DNA of 19,209 nucleotides from JBOHTO01 sp050733695. GTDB lineage: Bacteria > Gemmatimonadota > Gemmatimonadetes > Gemmatimonadales > Gemmatimonadaceae. Below the pieces are notes generated by a model. It did no database searches. It was not told the DNA's origin and saw only the letters and a list, made by a program, of their open reading frames with translations. Of the stretch, positions 16,149 through 19,209 are shown in pieces. Position numbers and translations under genes: made by a program. The stretch covers positions 1 through 19,209 of the forward strand of contig JBOHTO010000178.1 of the NCBI GenBank assembly GCA_050733695.1. Direction: 5' to 3'. How positions within the stretch are numbered: position 1 is the first letter of the stretch; each line of letters begins with the position of its first letter.

Positions 16149-16805
16149 ATGTTCCACGACATCTCGATCCGGCTCGACGGAGGCGTCCCCGAGTGGCCGG
16201 GCGACACTCCGTACTCATGCCGCTGGACGTGGCAGATCGCCAGCGGCGCGAGCGTCAATGTCTCCTCGCTGACGATGAGCCCTCACTGCGGTACGCATGC
16301 CGATGCACCGTTGCACGTTCGCGATGGCGCGATCGCGGCCGACGCTCTTCCGCTCGATCCGTTCATCGGGCCAGCTCTGGTCCTGACGGCGCCGCCCGGC
16401 AGCGAGATCACGATGGAGATGATCGTGGCCGTGTTGCCGCGGCATGTCGAGCGTCTGCTGCTGCGCACGGGGGACACGGTGGCGTCGGGGAGTTTTCCCG
16501 ATGGCTGGCCGGCGCTCACCGGCGACTGCGCACGGGCGCTCGTTGAGCGCGGCCTGCGGCTGCTCGGGGTGGATTCTCCGTCGGTCGATTCGCGACACAG
16601 CGTGACTCTCGACGTGCATCACGCACTCTTCGATGGCGGCTCGTTCATCATCGAGAACCTCGACCTCCGCAACGTCGCCGACGGTGCGTACGAGCTGATC
16701 GCTCCACCCCAGCGTCTTGCGGCGCTCGACGCTGCGCCGGTGCGCGCCGTCCTTCGGAGCAACGCCGCGTCCAGCACCGGTGCGGGAGCGAAAGGTCGGC
16801 GCTAG
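16149..16805 (+). CDS. kynB: Kynurenine formamidase (arylformamidase)
   Basis: A 218-residue member of the bacterial cyclase-type metal hydrolases. It hydrolyses N-formylkynurenine, the product of the gene just upstream, to kynurenine and formate. The N-terminus DISIRLDGGVPEWPGDTPY and the metal motif SPHCGTHADAPLH, with ligands H46, H50 and D52, are characteristic of KynB. Further family wording is LLGVDSPSVD (about 137-146), TLDVHHALF and the end YELIAPPQRLAALDAAPVRAVL. The length is normal for the family apart from a short Ser/Gly/Lys-rich tail. The ATG is 3 bp after the dioxygenase stop, so translation is probably coupled; the ribosome binding site is weak. No kynureninase or kynurenine monooxygenase lies in the window, so the fate of kynurenine is not shown. 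Confidence 0.95.
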   Translation: MFHDISIRLDGGVPEWPGDTPYSCRWTWQIASGASVNVSSLTMSPHCGTHADAPLHVRDGAIAADALPLDPFIGPALVLTAPPGSEITMEMIVAVLPRHVERLLLRTGDTVASGSFPDGWPALTGDCARALVERGLRLLGVDSPSVDSRHSVTLDVHHALFDGGSFIIENLDLRNVADGAYELIAPPQRLAALDAAPVRAVLRSNAASSTGAGAKGRR

Positions 16806-16808
16806 ATT
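16803..16808 (+). promoter_or_regulatory. Possible -10 element (TAGATT) before the cysteine desulfurase gene
   Basis: TAGATT overlaps the stop codon of the formamidase gene and lies 6 nt before the ATG at 16815. There is no Shine-Dalgarno sequence close to that ATG. The spacing matches the TATATT before the deacetylase gene, suggesting an internal leaderless start for the two sulfur genes. The evidence is one hexamer. Confidence 0.35.
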
Positions 16809-16814
16809 TCGTGA

Positions 16815-17975
16815 ATGCCCAGGCCGATCTACCTCGACCACGCCGCCACGACTCCGGTTCGGCCGGAAGTACTGGAGGCCATGCAGCCGTTCTTCGCGAC
16901 GCGCTTCGGCAATCCATCCAGCGCGCATCGCTGGGGGCGCGAGGCGCGTGTTGCGCTCGATGAAGCGCGCGAGCGCATCGCCGCGTGTTTCCGCGCCCGC
17001 CCCGACGAGATCTGCTTTACTTCCGGCGGCACCGAAGGCGACAACCTGGCGACGCTCGGGGCGTGGCGCGGCCTGCGCGAGCGCGGACGCAATGCGCTCG
17101 TAACGACTCCCATAGAGCACAAGGCGGTGCTCGGCGCCATGGACCAGGCGGTGCGCGAGGGGGGTGAGCTGCGGTCGCTCGCCGTTTCGAACGGTGGGGT
17201 GGTCGAGCGAGAGTCGTTCGACGCGCTCGTGGACGACGATGTGGCGGTGTGCTCGGTAATGTGGGTGAACAACGAGATAGGCACGATCCAGCCGGTGGCC
17301 GAGCTAGCCGAGCTCGCAAGGCGGCGTGGCGTCCTCTTTCACTCCGACGCTGTGCAGGCGTTCGGCAAGGTGACGATCGATGTCTCGACGGTGCCCGTCG
17401 ATCTGCTCACGATCTCCGGACACAAGATCGGTGCGCCGAAGGGAGTTGGCGCCCTGTTCATCCGGCGCGGCACGCCGCTGGAGCCGTTGCTGCACGGCGG
17501 CTCACAGGATCGCGGCCGCCGTCCCGGGACGGAGAACGTGGCCGCCGCCGTCGGACTCGCCCGCGCCGCCGAGCTCGCGGCCGAGGAGCGCGCCGAGGAG
17601 TGGGAACGACTGGGTGAAATGCGCGACGCCCTGGAGGATGCGCTCACGGAGCGCATTCCCGACTCCGTTGTACACGGCAGCTCCGCGCCACGAGCGCCGC
17701 ACATCCTCAACATCTCGGTGCCTGGCACGGACAGCGAGGCGCTGCTCATGGCGCTCGATCTCGCAGGCGTGGCATGTTCCTCGGGCTCGGCCTGCCAGAC
17801 GGGCAGCGTGGCGCCGTCGCACGTGCTGGCTGCGCTCGGAGTCCGCAACGAGATTGCCGGCGCGGCGATCCGCATGAGCTTCGGATCGATGAATACACCC
17901 GACTGCGTGGAACGTGTGTCCGAGCTCTTCCCGGCGTTGATCGCAAAGGCACGCCGGCTGACCGGCGTGAGCTGA
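16815..17975 (+). CDS. Cysteine desulfurase, NifS/IscS class
   Basis: A 386-residue PLP enzyme that converts cysteine to alanine and carries the released sulfur as a persulfide on its own cysteine. The start YLDHAATTPVRPEVLEAM, the PLP-binding lysine K204 in SGHKIGAPKG, the RPGTEN motif, and the mobile loop SSGSAC with catalytic C327 place it in the IscS/NifS group. A second cysteine, C321, lies six residues before the catalytic one. No iron-sulfur scaffold gene (iscU) is next to it. Instead mnmA follows after 15 bp, as in the YrvO-MnmA pairing of Bacillus, so its main role is probably sulfur supply for tRNA thiolation; iron-sulfur assembly cannot be excluded. The ATG at 16815 is the family start. 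It has no near Shine-Dalgarno site but a -10-like TAGATT. Confidence 0.95.
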   Translation: MPRPIYLDHAATTPVRPEVLEAMQPFFATRFGNPSSAHRWGREARVALDEARERIAACFRARPDEICFTSGGTEGDNLATLGAWRGLRERGRNALVTTPIEHKAVLGAMDQAVREGGELRSLAVSNGGVVERESFDALVDDDVAVCSVMWVNNEIGTIQPVAELAELARRRGVLFHSDAVQAFGKVTIDVSTVPVDLLTISGHKIGAPKGVGALFIRRGTPLEPLLHGGSQDRGRRPGTENVAAAVGLARAAELAAEERAEEWERLGEMRDALEDALTERIPDSVVHGSSAPRAPHILNISVPGTDSEALLMALDLAGVACSSGSACQTGSVAPSHVLAALGVRNEIAGAAIRMSFGSMNTPDCVERVSELFPALIAKARRLTGVS

Positions 17976-17990
17976 CGGGGTAGCTGACCG

Positions 17991-19100
17991 ATGCGTGGAC
18001 GCGTGCTCGTCGCGATGTCTGGCGGCGTGGATTCATCCGTCGCCGCAGCGATGCTCGTCGACCAGGGATACGATGTCGTCGGGGCGACGATGAAGCTCTT
18101 CTGCTACGGCAACGACGTCCCCGACCGCCCCTGCTGTTCGCTCGATTCCATCAACGATGCGCGTCGCGTATGCGAGCGGCTGGGCGTCCCGCACTACGTC
18201 GTGAACCTCGAGCACACATTCGGCCAGGATGTCATCGGGGACTTCGTCGCGGAGTACGCACGCGGTCGTACACCGATCCCGTGCGTGCGGTGCAACACAT
18301 TCACCAAGTTTCGCGACCTGATGCACCGGGCGCACGCGATCGACGCGGACTGGATCGCCACGGGGCACTACGCCCGGGTTCACAATGGCGCCCTGCACAG
18401 GGGCGTGGACCGAGCCAAGGATCAGAGTTATTTCCTCTGGGGAATCGACCGCAGCGCCCTCTCCCGCATGCTGCTCCCCATCGGCACACTCACCAAGCTC
18501 GAGACGCGGAGCCGCGCGCACGCCCTCGGACTCGATCTCGTGGCTGAGAAGCCCGACAGCCAGGAGATCTGCTTCGTTCCGGATGGCGATTACGCGACGG
18601 TGATCGAGCGACGACTCGGCCGCGACGCGCCGTCGCTCTCACCGGGCCCGGTCGTTCGGTCTGACGGCCGAATTGTGGGACAGCACGGCGGCTTCGCGCG
18701 CTTCACTATCGGACAGCGTCGAGGCCTGCCCGGCGGATTCGATGAACCGATGTTCGTTGTCGCCATCCGTCCGGACGAGCGCGCGGTCGTGATCGGACCG
18801 CGCGCCGAGTTGCTCGGTCGCGGCGTGGTCGCGCGTGGGATCAACTGGCTTGCAGACATCCCGCGCGCCGGCGCCCGGGTCGCCGTGCAGGTGCGCCATC
18901 GCGCATTGCCGGCTGCCGCCGAGATCATCCGACTCGAGCATGATGAGATCGAGCTTGCCCTGAACGAGCCGGTCTCTGCCATCACGCCCGGCCAGTCGCT
19001 CGTGCTCTACGATGGTGAGCGCGTGCTCGGGGGCGGGTTCATCGAAGCCGCGCGCGCGGAACCGACAGGGCGCCCTCAACTTCCCGTGATCGCCGCCTGA
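17991..19100 (+). CDS. mnmA: tRNA-uridine 2-sulfurtransferase MnmA
   Basis: A 369-residue cytosolic enzyme that thiolates uridine 34 in the wobble position of tRNAs for Glu, Gln and Lys, using ATP and a persulfide sulfur. The PP-loop SGGVDSS is at residues 10-16. The two catalytic cysteines are C98 in PIPCVRCN and C194 in SQEICFVPDGDY, the same layout as E. coli C102 and C199. ATGHYAR, KDQSYFLWG and FTIGQRRGLP are further MnmA signatures, and the C-terminal beta-barrel (about 250-355) is complete. An additional cysteine pair lies in the RPCCSLDS segment, common in the TrmU branch outside enterobacteria. It sits 15 bp behind the cysteine desulfurase gene, its likely sulfur donor. No terminator hairpin is visible after it; the last 109 bp of the window show no gene I can support. 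Confidence 0.97.
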   Translation: MRGRVLVAMSGGVDSSVAAAMLVDQGYDVVGATMKLFCYGNDVPDRPCCSLDSINDARRVCERLGVPHYVVNLEHTFGQDVIGDFVAEYARGRTPIPCVRCNTFTKFRDLMHRAHAIDADWIATGHYARVHNGALHRGVDRAKDQSYFLWGIDRSALSRMLLPIGTLTKLETRSRAHALGLDLVAEKPDSQEICFVPDGDYATVIERRLGRDAPSLSPGPVVRSDGRIVGQHGGFARFTIGQRRGLPGGFDEPMFVVAIRPDERAVVIGPRAELLGRGVVARGINWLADIPRAGARVAVQVRHRALPAAAEIIRLEHDEIELALNEPVSAITPGQSLVLYDGERVLGGGFIEAARAEPTGRPQLPVIAA

Positions 19101-19209
19101 CGTGGGCTGCGGGTACAGCGCCGGATGTCGCGCGGCGATTGCATTCCGCCCGTTTCAGCAACTCGCGGCGATGCAGCAACGGACAAGGCGGGCCGGGATC
19201 ATTCGATCC

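Noticed and set aside
19101..19209. Possible start of another gene at the right edge (GTG at 19102 or ATG at 19125)
   Set aside because: Frames are open to the window end but under 40 codons, without a ribosome binding site or recognisable sequence.
1..19209. tRNA or rRNA genes, CRISPR arrays, transposases, phage or toxin-antitoxin genes
   Set aside because: Reading both strands gave no repeat-spacer pattern, no cloverleaf I could support and no protein of these classes.

Overview
This is a GC-rich bacterial stretch with dense, mostly intact protein-coding genes and no RNA genes, CRISPR arrays or insertion sequences that I can see. The organism looks Gram-negative in envelope: it encodes a TolC-type outer-membrane channel, a periplasmic adaptor and an exported lipoprotein. 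The gene mix (bacterial kynurenine genes, a BshB1-like deacetylase, MacB-type exporters with paired permeases, an Ig-like lipoprotein) is what I would expect from Gemmatimonadota or a related soil phylum. That assignment is inference from gene content, not a database match.

Layout. (1) 60-1481 (+) encodes a Sad/YneI-type succinate-semialdehyde dehydrogenase. Its 3' end overlaps, tail to tail, a 1349-residue membrane sensor histidine kinase on the minus strand (1417-5466). (2) 5483-6223 (+) is a creatininase-family amidohydrolase starting only 16 bp from the kinase start, followed by a small exported protein of unknown function (6258-6953) and a hairpin. (3) 7094-13247 (+) is a five-gene exporter operon: TolC-like channel, HlyD/MacA-like adaptor, MacB-type ATPase and two different FtsX/MacB permeases. 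Just behind it lies what looks like the last 14 codons of a lost third permease, then a 14-bp perfect hairpin that probably terminates transcription from both sides. (4) 13399-14337 (-) is a lipoprotein with two or three bacterial Ig-like domains. (5) A 204-bp divergent promoter region leads into 14542-19100 (+), a tight five-gene run: bshB1-like deacetylase, tryptophan 2,3-dioxygenase, kynurenine formamidase, cysteine desulfurase and MnmA.

Function. The exporter genes make a complete inner membrane-periplasm-outer membrane efflux machine with a heterodimeric permease. KynA and KynB take tryptophan to kynurenine, with no later pathway step in view. The cysteine desulfurase is placed to supply persulfide sulfur to MnmA for 2-thiouridine at tRNA position 34. 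BshB1 would make a bacillithiol precursor. I found no clearly new defence or mobile system. The most unusual items are the giant three-sensor kinase, the permease remnant, the mixed thiol/tryptophan operon and two start regions that look leaderless.
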